The translations under genes and the position numbers were made by a program. 6,193 bases of DNA from contig JAQCDI010000164.1 of the NCBI GenBank assembly GCA_027620595.1, forward strand, positions 1 through 6,193, given 5' to 3'. Shown one piece after another: positions 1-5,662 of the stretch. Within the stretch, counting starts at the first letter, position 1. Each line of letters begins with the position of its first letter. The notes beneath the pieces are model-generated. The model saw only the letters and a list, made by a program, of their open reading frames with translations. It was not told where the DNA came from and did not search any database. This DNA is from Bacteroidota bacterium. GTDB taxonomy: Bacteria > Bacteroidota > Rhodothermia > Rhodothermales > UBA10348.

Positions 1-1337
1 ACACCGTTTATGCCGTGGGTGGCGCGCAGGCCATTGCCGCCATGGCATATGGCACGGCCACCATTCCGCGCGTGGTCAAGATTTTCGGCCCCGGCAACCA
101 GTGGGTAGACACGGCCAAACGGCTCGTGGCCTCCGACGGCGTGGCCATCGACTTGCCGGCCGGCCCGACCGAAGTCGGTATCCTGATGGATGAGGGGGCG
201 AACCTCTCTTTCGTCGCTGCAGACATCCTGTCCCAGGCCGAACACGGCAGTGACAGCGATGTGTTTGTCGTGGCGTGCGGCCCGGTCGAAACGAAGGGCT
301 TGCTGGCCGAAGTGGAGCGGCAGCTAACGGACCTGCCCCGCGCCGATGTAGCCCGCCGCTCACTGGAAACGTCTCGCCTCGTGGTGTGCGCTTCCCGGCC
401 GGAAGCGGTGGCCCTCATGAATGCCTACGCACCCGAGCACCTGATCATCCAGACACATCACGCCGCCGCACTGGCCGAAGAAATCACCCAGGCCGGGTCG
501 GTATTCATCGGCGCCTGGACGCCCGAGTCGCTCGGTGACTACGCGTCTGGCACGAACCACACGTTGCCGACGAATGGTGCGGCCCGAGCCCATTCGGGCG
601 TATCGCTGGACTCGTTCGTGCGCAAGATCACCTACCAGGAAGCCTCCCCCGAAGGCCTCGCAGGGCTCGGGCCGCACGTCGAAACCCTGGCCCGCGCCGA
701 GCTGCTCGAAGGCCATGCCCGCGCCGTCAGCGCGCGCCTTTCCTCCGCGCCCACAGTTTCCGGCCGGACGGGTTTTGTCCGCCGCAAGACCAACGAGACC
801 GACATCGTCGTGCAGGTGGACCTCGACGGCTCCGGCCGCAGCGACATCCACACCGGCCTCGGCTTCCTGGACCACATGCTGGACCAGATTGCGCGCCACG
901 CCCGCATCGACATATCGCTGAGTTGTGACGGCGACCTGGAGGTGGACGAACACCACACCATCGAGGACAGCGCGTTGGCCCTCGGCACGGCGCTCGACAA
1001 GGCCCTCGGCGACCGCCGCGGGATCCATCGTTTCGGTTTCACGGCGCCGATGGATGAGGCTTTGGCGCAGGTGGCCATCGACTTCTCCGGCCGGGCCTGG
1101 CTTGTGTGGGACGTCTCGTTCGAACGGGAGAAGATCGGGGATGTACCCACCGAGATGTTCTTCCACTTCTTCAAGTCCCTCTCGGACAACGCGCGGATGA
1201 ACCTGAACATCCGCGCCGAAGGCGAGAACGAGCATCACATCATCGAATCGGTGTTCAAAGGGTTCGCCCGAGCCCTGGGCATGGCCATCCGACCCACGGG
1301 AACGAACGACCTTCCGAGCACGAAAGGAAGCCTCTGA
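1..1337 (+). CDS. hisD-hisB: HisD-HisB fusion: histidinol dehydrogenase (C-terminal part) fused to imidazoleglycerol-phosphate dehydratase; 5' end outside window
   Basis: The frame is open from base 3 (TVYAVGGAQAI) to TGA at 1335-1337, so the gene starts upstream; the GTG at 15 is internal. Counting that GTG as residue 1, residues 1-243 are the C-terminal half or more of HisD, which oxidises histidinol to histidine with NAD. Visible are KIFGPGN, LSQAEHG (Gln74 and His77, zinc ligands), APEHLII (Glu141-His142, catalytic pair), GDYASGTNH (Asp175, zinc ligand) and EGHARAV (His234, last zinc ligand). Residues 250-440 are a full-length HisB dehydratase domain (imidazoleglycerol-phosphate to imidazole-acetol phosphate), with its metal-binding motifs GFLDHMLD, DEHHTIED and NEHHIIES and the family C-terminus PSTKG. 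No in-frame ATG, GTG or TTG lies in the roughly 6-residue linker, so HisB can only be made as part of the fusion. The histidinol-phosphatase domain of E. coli-type HisB is absent here. hisH follows after 1 nt, indicating an operon. Both assignments are firm; the fusion is what the sequence shows, barring a lost base. Confidence 0.95.
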   Translation, partial: TVYAVGGAQAIAAMAYGTATIPRVVKIFGPGNQWVDTAKRLVASDGVAIDLPAGPTEVGILMDEGANLSFVAADILSQAEHGSDSDVFVVACGPVETKGLLAEVERQLTDLPRADVARRSLETSRLVVCASRPEAVALMNAYAPEHLIIQTHHAAALAEEITQAGSVFIGAWTPESLGDYASGTNHTLPTNGAARAHSGVSLDSFVRKITYQEASPEGLAGLGPHVETLARAELLEGHARAVSARLSSAPTVSGRTGFVRRKTNETDIVVQVDLDGSGRSDIHTGLGFLDHMLDQIARHARIDISLSCDGDLEVDEHHTIEDSALALGTALDKALGDRRGIHRFGFTAPMDEALAQVAIDFSGRAWLVWDVSFEREKIGDVPTEMFFHFFKSLSDNARMNLNIRAEGENEHHIIESVFKGFARALGMAIRPTGTNDLPSTKGSL

Positions 1338-1338
1338 C

Positions 1339-1923
1339 ATGCCCCAGGTTGCCGTCATCGATTACAACGCGGGCAATGTCCGCTCGGTGGAGTTTGCGCT
1401 GCGCAGACTCGGCATAGAGCCGTTGCTGACCTTTGATGAGGCGGCGCTGCGCGCCGCCTCCCACGTCATTTTCCCCGGCGTCGGCGAGGCCTCCTCGGCC
1501 ATGGGATACCTGAAAGAGCGTGGACTGGACCGGGTGATCCCCACCCTGACCCAACCCGTGCTGGGCATCTGTCTGGGGCTGCAGCTCCTGTGCCGTCACT
1601 CCGAAGAAGCCGATACGGAATGCCTCGGCGTGTTCGACACCGAAGTCCGGCGTTTCAGGGGCGCGGAAAAAGTGCCCCAGATCGGCTGGAATACCGTGCA
1701 CCACAACGGTTCGCCCCTCTTTGCCGGTATCGCGCAGGACGCGCATTTCTACTTCGTGCACTCCTTCTACGCCGAGCCCGCGAAAGACGAGATCGCGACC
1801 ACCGAGTACATCGTCCCCTTTGCTTCGGCGCTGCGCCGGGACAACTTCCACGCCGTGCAGTTCCACCCCGAAAAGAGCGCAGACGTCGGCTCCCGCCTCC
1901 TGCAGAATTTCCTGTCGCTCTAG
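1339..1923 (+). CDS. hisH: HisH, glutaminase subunit of imidazole glycerol-phosphate synthase
   Basis: This 194-residue protein has the usual length of HisH. It hydrolyses glutamine and channels ammonia to HisF, which makes imidazole glycerol phosphate, the substrate of the HisB domain encoded just upstream. It is a class I glutamine amidotransferase. Visible are the N-terminal IDYNAGN, the oxyanion-strand motif PGVGE (46-50), the nucleophile in GICLGLQ (Cys78), the interface motif KVPQIGWN (111-118), YFVHSFYA, and the His176/Glu178 pair in QFHPEKS; the triad is intact. The ATG lies one base after the hisD-hisB stop, with AAGGAAG at 1324-1330 as a Shine-Dalgarno 8 nt upstream, so the two are co-transcribed and probably translationally coupled. 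HisF, its obligate partner, is not in the window. The TAG stop overlaps the stop of the opposing mazF gene, leaving no room for a separate terminator. Confidence 0.97.
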   Translation: MPQVAVIDYNAGNVRSVEFALRRLGIEPLLTFDEAALRAASHVIFPGVGEASSAMGYLKERGLDRVIPTLTQPVLGICLGLQLLCRHSEEADTECLGVFDTEVRRFRGAEKVPQIGWNTVHHNGSPLFAGIAQDAHFYFVHSFYAEPAKDEIATTEYIVPFASALRRDNFHAVQFHPEKSADVGSRLLQNFLSL

Positions 1924-2225
1924 CTCAGCCCGAGCTGGATGCGCAGTGCCTGATCCAAGGCGTACAGGTCTTCTTCCTTCAAGCGACCCATCCGACGGCC
2001 CAGTCGCTGCTTGCTGACCGTCATCACCTGATCGGCCATCACCTTCTGGTCCATCTTTCCCACGCGCACCAGCGCCTCGGACGGATACACCCGATCCACA
2101 TTCGTCGTGAGCGGCACCACCTGCACCCGGTTCAGGTGGGCATTCGAGGCATCGTTGCTCACGATCACCGCGGCACCTCCGTCCTTTCCCGCGGACTTCA
2201 TCCGGAAGATGTCACCCCGCTTCAT
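1920..2225 (-). CDS. mazF: MazF/PemK-family toxin (predicted endoribonuclease)
   Basis: The product has 101 residues, slightly short for MazF (about 110-115). MazF toxins are SH3-like-barrel ribonucleases that cut single-stranded mRNA at short motifs and are held inactive by the cognate antitoxin. Visible family marks are the start KRGDIF, the strand AVIVSND (19-25), VVPLTT (36-41, Thr40 aligning with the conserved catalytic Thr), and a C-terminal ALDQALRIQLGL helix typical of MazF. One thing is odd: the usual Arg-Pro of the RPxxVxxxD motif is replaced by Gly17-Ala18, so the catalytic Arg of characterised MazF proteins is missing at that position. Its ATG overlaps the mazE stop as ATGA, and GGAGGG sits 6 nt upstream. 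The stop codon interlocks with that of hisH. Family membership is secure; activity is not certain given the missing Arg. Confidence 0.9.
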   Translation of the reverse strand: MKRGDIFRMKSAGKDGGAAVIVSNDASNAHLNRVQVVPLTTNVDRVYPSEALVRVGKMDQKVMADQVMTVSKQRLGRRMGRLKEEDLYALDQALRIQLGLS

Positions 2226-2452
2226 GTGGTGCCCTCCGGCCAGGTGTCCCCCGAAAGCGCGTCAATCCACGCGGCCGCCTCGCGCTCCCGCGCTTCGTCG
2301 GCCGCCATCTGCCGATAGGCATCCTCCAAATCCTCCACGTGCGGACGGACCAGATCCTCGATAAACCGGCTGATCCGCCGCGGCCCTACCACGCGATACA
2401 GGCCATGGTACACCCCCTCGTCAATTGTGATCGTCAGCTTCTTTTGCATCAT
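2222..2452 (-). CDS. mazE: MazE-like antitoxin with ribbon-helix-helix N-terminus
   Basis: This 76-residue protein lies directly upstream of mazF and overlaps it by 4 nt. The N-terminal KKLTITIDEGVY (4-15) followed by RRISRFIEDLVR (25-36) fits a ribbon-helix-helix DNA-binding fold, where the short strand binds operator DNA as a dimer. The charged C-terminal half (37-76; EDLEDAYRQMAADEARERE then AWIDALSGDTW) matches the usual arrangement in which a flexible acidic tail wraps around and blocks the toxin. Two ATGs stand in tandem (2452-2450 and 2449-2447); the first is chosen, and the choice changes the protein by one residue. No Shine-Dalgarno is seen. Instead a perfect inverted repeat begins 2 nt upstream of the ATG, which suggests autorepression. 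Neutralising the downstream toxin is inferred from gene order and family. Confidence 0.88.
   Translation of the reverse strand: MMQKKLTITIDEGVYHGLYRVVGPRRISRFIEDLVRPHVEDLEDAYRQMAADEAREREAAAWIDALSGDTWPEGTT
2232..2237 (-). promoter_or_regulatory. Shine-Dalgarno site of mazF, inside mazE
   Basis: On the minus strand GGAGGG stands 6 nt before the mazF ATG (2225-2223), within the last codons of mazE. With the ATGA overlap it supports translation of mazF coupled to mazE and fixes the mazF start. It also shows that this organism uses Shine-Dalgarno sites, unlike many classical Bacteroidota. Confidence 0.7.
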
Positions 2453-2454
2453 TC

Positions 2455-2476
2455 TGCACGTGTTGTTACACGTGCA
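2455..2476. promoter_or_regulatory. Perfect 9-bp inverted repeat, candidate mazEF operator
   Basis: The arms are TGCACGTGT (2455-2463) and ACACGTGCA (2468-2476), exact reverse complements separated by TGTT. Each arm contains the self-palindrome CACGTG, so the site offers both two half-sites and an overall dyad, as expected for a ribbon-helix-helix antitoxin dimer pair. It begins 2 nt upstream of the mazE ATG. In RNA it would form a stable hairpin right at the mazE start and could limit its translation. The operator role is inferred from position and symmetry. Confidence 0.65.
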
Positions 2477-2482
2477 ATGATT

Positions 2483-2544
2483 CCGGGCGAACCCGGTTCC
2501 TCAGTGACCCGATTTCCACGGATGCGCAACCCGTTGAAAAACGG
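2483..2544. repeat. Two short hairpins between mazE and the membrane-protein gene
   Basis: The divergent spacer 2453-2568 holds two more small perfect dyads besides the operator-like repeat. They are CCGGG-CGAA-CCCGG (2483-2496; a TTCG loop on the minus strand) and CCGTT-GAAA-AACGG (2531-2544). Neither is followed by a T-tract on either strand, so they are poor terminators. They could structure the 5' leaders of the divergent transcripts. I see no convincing promoter box in this spacer. Stems of 5 bp can arise by chance in GC-rich DNA. Confidence 0.3.
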
Positions 2545-2568
2545 CTGTCAGTCGCCGATACCTGAGGA

Positions 2569-2889
2569 ATGGGTATCCTCATCCTCCTCATTCTGGCCGT
2601 ACCGACCGTCATCTCCCTCATCCTGAAGGCCCGGATCGAATTTCCTCCGGACCCGGAGATCCATTGGGAGAACGACGTGGAACGTGCGCTCAAAGAGGCA
2701 GAAGCCGACGAGAAGTTCGAAGCCACGCTGCAGCGGACACTTCGACAGAAAAAGGCCAGCATGCGGCCGGAAAAAATCCGTACGCCGGAGGAAGCAGGGT
2801 ATCAGATCGCGCCGTGGCGCGATCGGGTAGTGTGGAAGCCGGACCTTCCGGGAATCGTGCACGAAGAAGACCGCGACTGGAGCGTCTAG
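2569..2889 (+). CDS. Small single-pass membrane protein of unknown function
   Basis: The product has 106 residues and I do not recognise it. Residues 2-19 (GILILLILAVPTVISLIL) form one hydrophobic helix with no signal-peptidase site, so it is probably a signal anchor. A Lys/Arg pair follows, then a charged, helix-favouring stretch (about 33-62, rich in Glu, Lys and Arg), and then a polar tail with APWRDRVVW and a short acidic end. This suggests a membrane-tethered protein with a small soluble domain. The ATG is the only plausible start: a TGA lies in frame at 2563-2565, and GAGGA touches the ATG directly, which is too close for a normal Shine-Dalgarno. It is divergent from mazE and lies 55 nt before the esterase gene on the same strand. 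Opposing frames over this stretch are Arg/His-rich and look like shadows. The gene is likely real but rests on composition and the membrane helix only. Confidence 0.6.
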   Translation: MGILILLILAVPTVISLILKARIEFPPDPEIHWENDVERALKEAEADEKFEATLQRTLRQKKASMRPEKIRTPEEAGYQIAPWRDRVVWKPDLPGIVHEEDRDWSV

Positions 2890-2944
2890 GGAATCCCGAT
2901 GCCGATGAGGCCGTAGGTTCACCCGTAACCAATCGCCTCAGTCC

Positions 2945-3229
2945 ATGCGCCTGCGTTTCGTCTTCCTGCTGCTGGCCATCACCCTTCCCGCTTCGGCCCA
3001 GTCCTTCGCCGAACTGCAAGCGGCCGTCCAGAACGCCCCCGCCAGCGAACACGCTGCGCTGGTCAACGGCTTCCTTGCACAGGCCAAGGTGCCCCACATG
3101 GAAAATGACACGACGGCTGTCTTCCTGTGGAAAGGCTCGGCTACTTCCGTGGCGGTTTCTGGCGACATGAACGGCTGGTCCGGCCAGGGCTGGTCCCTGC
3201 AGCGACTGGCGGCCACCGACCTCTGGTAA
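2945..3229 (+). CDS. N-terminal fragment of the interrupted esterase: signal peptide and half of the CBM48-like domain
   Basis: As the sequence stands, translation from ATG 2945 yields 94 residues ending DLW before the TAA. The fragment has a classical signal peptide (MRLRF, then a Leu/Ala-rich core, cleavage after ASA) and about 75 mature residues including the GDMNGW turn of the carbohydrate-binding-like fold. It has no catalytic residues and only about half of a beta-sandwich, so it is not expected to fold or function alone. The start is supported by the signal peptide; no good Shine-Dalgarno precedes it. Confidence 0.6.
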   Translation: MRLRFVFLLLAITLPASAQSFAELQAAVQNAPASEHAALVNGFLAQAKVPHMENDTTAVFLWKGSATSVAVSGDMNGWSGQGWSLQRLAATDLW

Positions 3230-3358
3230 CGCGTCGAGCATTTCGAGGCGGATGCCCGGCTCGACTACAAGCTGATCCGCAATGGATCCAGCTGGATCAT
3301 TGACCCGCGCAATCCGAACACAGTACCCGGCGGATTCGGTGCCAACTCCGAACTGGCG

Positions 3359-4390
3359 ATGCCCGCATACGTACAGCCGTGGGAGGTGACCGAGGACCCG
3401 GCTGTGGCGCGGGGTTCCTTGACCAGCCACACGTTCTCCAGCGCCATCATGGGCAATTCGCGCCAGGTCCAGGTCTATGTGCCGGCCGGCTACGACCCGC
3501 AGCGGGCCGATCCCTACCCCGTGATCCTCTACCATGACGGATCGGACTATACACGGTTCGCCTCCATCAAAACGGTGCTCGACAATCTGATTGCTGCCGC
3601 GCGTATCGAGCCCATCGTGGCCTTTTTTGTCAATCCGGTGAATCGAGAAGCGGAGTACGCCACCAACCAGGCCGATGCCTTCACGAGCGTGGTGGTGGAA
3701 GAACTCATGCCCTGGGTGGCCGCCAACTACCACATTTCCTCCGACCGGACACGCCGGGCAGTGACCGGTCCGTCCTACGCCGGCCTCGCCTCGGCCCGCC
3801 ATTGCTTCGAGCACCCGGAAGTCTTCGGCCTCTGCGCGCCGATTTCCCCCAGTTTCTGGGTGGCGAACCGCGCCCTCCTGAACACCATGTCCCAGAACGA
3901 CCTGACGGGCATCAAATGGTATGTGGATTGGGGCACATACGAATCGTCGATCACCACCACCGGACGCGTCCTTGAAGCCTTGCTGACGCAGCAAGGCGCC
4001 ACCTTCAAAGCCATGGAATGGCACGAAGGCCATTCATGGGGATCCTGGCGAGCCCATCAGGACACCATGCTGGAGTTCTTCTTCCCCGGTGTGAACGCCA
4101 CGTCCAGCAACTCGGTCGAACCGCCATCCGACGATTTTGACCTTTCCCTGTACCCCAACCCGACGAACGGCCGCACGACCATCGCTTTCCAAACTTTGGA
4201 CGCCGGACCGGTGCAGGTTGCTGTGTTCGACATGGTGGGCCGCCGGGTCGCGATGCTCCATGACGGCACCCTCCCTCCCGGCTCACACCGGACCGAATGG
4301 AATCCGGCGGCCCACGCAGCAGGCACCTACCTGGTGCATGTGACCACCGGACCGGATTCTGTCAGCCGAATGATAGCGGTTCTACCGTAG
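3359..4390 (+). CDS. C-terminal fragment of the interrupted esterase: alpha/beta hydrolase and T9SS tail
   Basis: After the TAA the first in-frame ATG is at 3359, giving 343 residues; the 43 codons before it (3230-3358) still read as domain sequence. Residues 35-248 are the esterase: VYVPAGYDP, PVILYHDGSDY (54-64), a long helix ending in VVVEELMPWVAANY (111-124), the nucleophile elbow GPSYAGLA (Ser139), HPEVFGLCAPISPSFW (152-167), KWYVDWGTYE (Asp190 region) and the catalytic-type His225 in EGHSWGSW. The elbow is GxSxA-G rather than the commoner GxSMGG. Residues 262-343 form the sorting domain. Starting here, the protein would have no signal peptide and could not reach the type IX system, which argues that 3359 is not a natural start and that this is the remnant of a longer gene. 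Confidence 0.65.
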   Translation: MPAYVQPWEVTEDPAVARGSLTSHTFSSAIMGNSRQVQVYVPAGYDPQRADPYPVILYHDGSDYTRFASIKTVLDNLIAAARIEPIVAFFVNPVNREAEYATNQADAFTSVVVEELMPWVAANYHISSDRTRRAVTGPSYAGLASARHCFEHPEVFGLCAPISPSFWVANRALLNTMSQNDLTGIKWYVDWGTYESSITTTGRVLEALLTQQGATFKAMEWHEGHSWGSWRAHQDTMLEFFFPGVNATSSNSVEPPSDDFDLSLYPNPTNGRTTIAFQTLDAGPVQVAVFDMVGRRVAMLHDGTLPPGSHRTEWNPAAHAAGTYLVHVTTGPDSVSRMIAVLP

Positions 4391-4405
4391 TCGGCAGCGG
4401 CCCGG

Positions 4406-4609
4406 TCAAGGTGAACCCATGATCTCCCGGGCCTTGGCTGCAGCCTGTGCCGCGTAATCCTCCACAAAGGCGTGGTATCGGCGCTTGAACTCAGCCCCGT
4501 TGTAGCTGCCGTCCAGACGGTATACGGCCTGGATCCAGAGCAAATGCTCGAATCCGGGATAACGCTTCACGATCATTTCCGAGGCACCGTCCGCAGGATT
4601 TGCGTCAGC
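4406..4609 (-). pseudogene. C-terminal fragment of the interrupted exported protein
   Basis: Directly after the TGA at 4612-4610 the same frame continues for 67 codons to TGA 4408-4406. It reads ADANPADGASE, MIVKRYPGFEHLLWIQ, AVYRLDGSYNGAEFKRRYH, AFVEDYAAQAAAKAREIMGSP. The aromatic and acidic composition matches the preceding 350 codons and the end is helix-like, as expected for a natural C-terminus. An ATG lies at codon 12, but a 56-residue protein starting there is unlikely. No other gene covers 4391-4609, so without this reading the stretch would be unexplained. Confidence 0.5.
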
Positions 4610-5617
4610 TCACGTGGCCGCGGAAGCGGCCCAGGCATTGCGCTGTGCTTCATCGCCCTCCGGCATGGCCACATAGATGGAATACACGGTGCTGTCTCCC
4701 AGTAGATAGAGTTCGTAGTCCAGGTCCTGATAGTTGAACTCATACCATCCCTCGGCGGCGTCTGTATGCTCTTCCCACAAGTCTTCGAGCCCATCATCCA
4801 TGAGGGCCTCGAACACATTGTGCTTGTAGTAGCGGGCCGGGGTATCCGCAATTTCTTCCCAGTACTCGTCTGCCAGTTTCTCGGTGTACTTCCACGCTTT
4901 GATCAGGAATTTGTCCTCGAAATTGGCGACGTGCTCCTTGATGTCCTTTCCTTTCGTCTGACCGTCGACGTCATGGCGGAACAGGACAGCCAGATCGGTC
5001 CAGTCATAATAATCCTGCTCGACCCTTACGGAAGAAAAACCCTTCGGCATGTTCTCCCTTCCCCAGGCCTCGGCTGCCACCGTCATGGCCTCCAGCGCTT
5101 CATCACTGGCCCAGCTGTGGGCAGGAATGAGCACGGCCATCTCGAAGTGGTCGCCGTAATTCCAGGTGCGGGTGCTGATATCATCGCTGGTGTAGCGCCA
5201 GCCCCCCTCGGGAGCCTTGTCCTGGATCTCCCGATACGTGTCGACGTCCCATCCGAAGTAGAAGCCCATTTCGGCTTCGGATATGAATGTCGGCGTTCCG
5301 TTTTCGATTTCTTTGCGCAGGTCGTTCTCGGCCTTCTGGATTTCCTCGAGGACCTTGTTGATGAGCATCCGACTGGAATTCATCAGATGCACCAGCCGGT
5401 TCTCGATTCGCTCCGAACCGTCCCCGTTGGCATACTCGTAGGTGGCGGACACCTGGATGCGGTTGCCATCCCGGCCCACTGACACGCCGACATCCCGGTA
5501 TTCCTTGATGATGTCCTCCTGCTCCTTCGTGGTCTCTCCCGCCACCTGGTCAAATACTGACGCCGGAATGTCCGGACCGAGGAACAGGTACTCGAAGCGG
5601 TTACCGAAGGCTGCCAC
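4610..5617 (-). CDS. Large central fragment of the interrupted exported protein; hypothetical protein
   Basis: The longest uninterrupted piece gives 335 residues from the first available start, a GTG at 5617-5615, which has no Shine-Dalgarno; the coding-like frame really begins at 5662, just after the TAG. The composition is acidic and aromatic: FEYLFLGPDIPASVFDQVAGE near the start, a helical stretch KVLEEIQKAENDLRKE (about 88-103), then GFYFGWDVDTYREI, GDHFEMAVLIPAHSW, YYDWTDLAVLFRHDVDG and GWYEFNYQDLDYELYLLGDSTVYSIYVAMPEG. No transmembrane segment, nucleotide-binding loop or catalytic motif is evident. On its own it lacks an export signal, in contrast to the piece upstream in the same frame. 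Codon texture and the absence of stops over 1 kb support it as real coding sequence; the function is unknown. Confidence 0.65.
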   Translation of the reverse strand: MAAFGNRFEYLFLGPDIPASVFDQVAGETTKEQEDIIKEYRDVGVSVGRDGNRIQVSATYEYANGDGSERIENRLVHLMNSSRMLINKVLEEIQKAENDLRKEIENGTPTFISEAEMGFYFGWDVDTYREIQDKAPEGGWRYTSDDISTRTWNYGDHFEMAVLIPAHSWASDEALEAMTVAAEAWGRENMPKGFSSVRVEQDYYDWTDLAVLFRHDVDGQTKGKDIKEHVANFEDKFLIKAWKYTEKLADEYWEEIADTPARYYKHNVFEALMDDGLEDLWEEHTDAAEGWYEFNYQDLDYELYLLGDSTVYSIYVAMPEGDEAQRNAWAASAAT

Positions 5618-5662
5618 GATCGCTGGGCTCTGACCGATGATGATCTTGTCGGTCTTCCGCTT

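Larger units (their letters stand above)
2945..4390 (+). pseudogene. Secreted Fes-type esterase with CBM48-like domain and T9SS sorting tail, interrupted by in-frame TAA
   Basis: One frame reads as a single 481-codon protein from ATG 2945 to TAG 4388-4390, except for TAA at codon 95 (3227-3229). Order: Sec signal peptide (1-18, ASA|Q); CBM48/early-set-like domain (about 38-135, with VAVSGDMNGWSGQGW and LDYKLIRNGSSWIIDPRNP); esterase domain of the enterochelin-esterase family (about 160-385); T9SS type A sorting domain (about 400-481, from YPNPTNGRTTIAF to AGTYLVHV). The stop falls inside the CBM48-like domain in a DLW-x-R context where this family often has Tyr, and homology continues on both sides without a frame change. 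A single TAC/TAT-to-TAA change would explain it, as would CAA-to-TAA, a base-calling error or readthrough. Intact, the protein would be an exported hydrolase delivered by the type IX system to the cell surface or medium; the substrate cannot be named. Confidence 0.8.

Noticed and set aside
360..1358. Minus-strand open frame of 332 codons opposite hisD-hisB
   Set aside because: It is antisense to a clearly conserved HisD-HisB protein and its product is a low-complexity Val/Gly/Arg-rich sequence typical of GC-rich shadow frames.
2548..2922. Minus-strand open frame of 124 codons opposite the small membrane protein
   Set aside because: Its Arg/His/Phe-rich product looks like a shadow; the + frame gives a clean membrane helix and a charged domain.
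2690..4033. Minus-strand open frame of 447 codons opposite the esterase
   Set aside because: The + strand encodes recognisable CBM48-like and esterase domains through this stretch. The antisense product is Gly/Arg/His-rich with no motif, and it even spans the interrupted codon, so it does not rescue the gene.
4391..4405. Terminator between the convergent esterase and exported-protein genes
   Set aside because: The 15-nt gap is too short, and no stem followed by T's is visible on either strand.
4610..4612. TGA read as selenocysteine
   Set aside because: The surrounding residues (AASAAT before, ADANP after) show no redox motif, and no SECIS-like hairpin is apparent immediately downstream.
4766..5482. 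Plus-strand open frame of 238 codons opposite the unrecognised exported gene
   Set aside because: It is Val/Leu/Gly-rich and featureless, while the minus frame has balanced protein-like composition with aromatic motifs and a signal peptide upstream.
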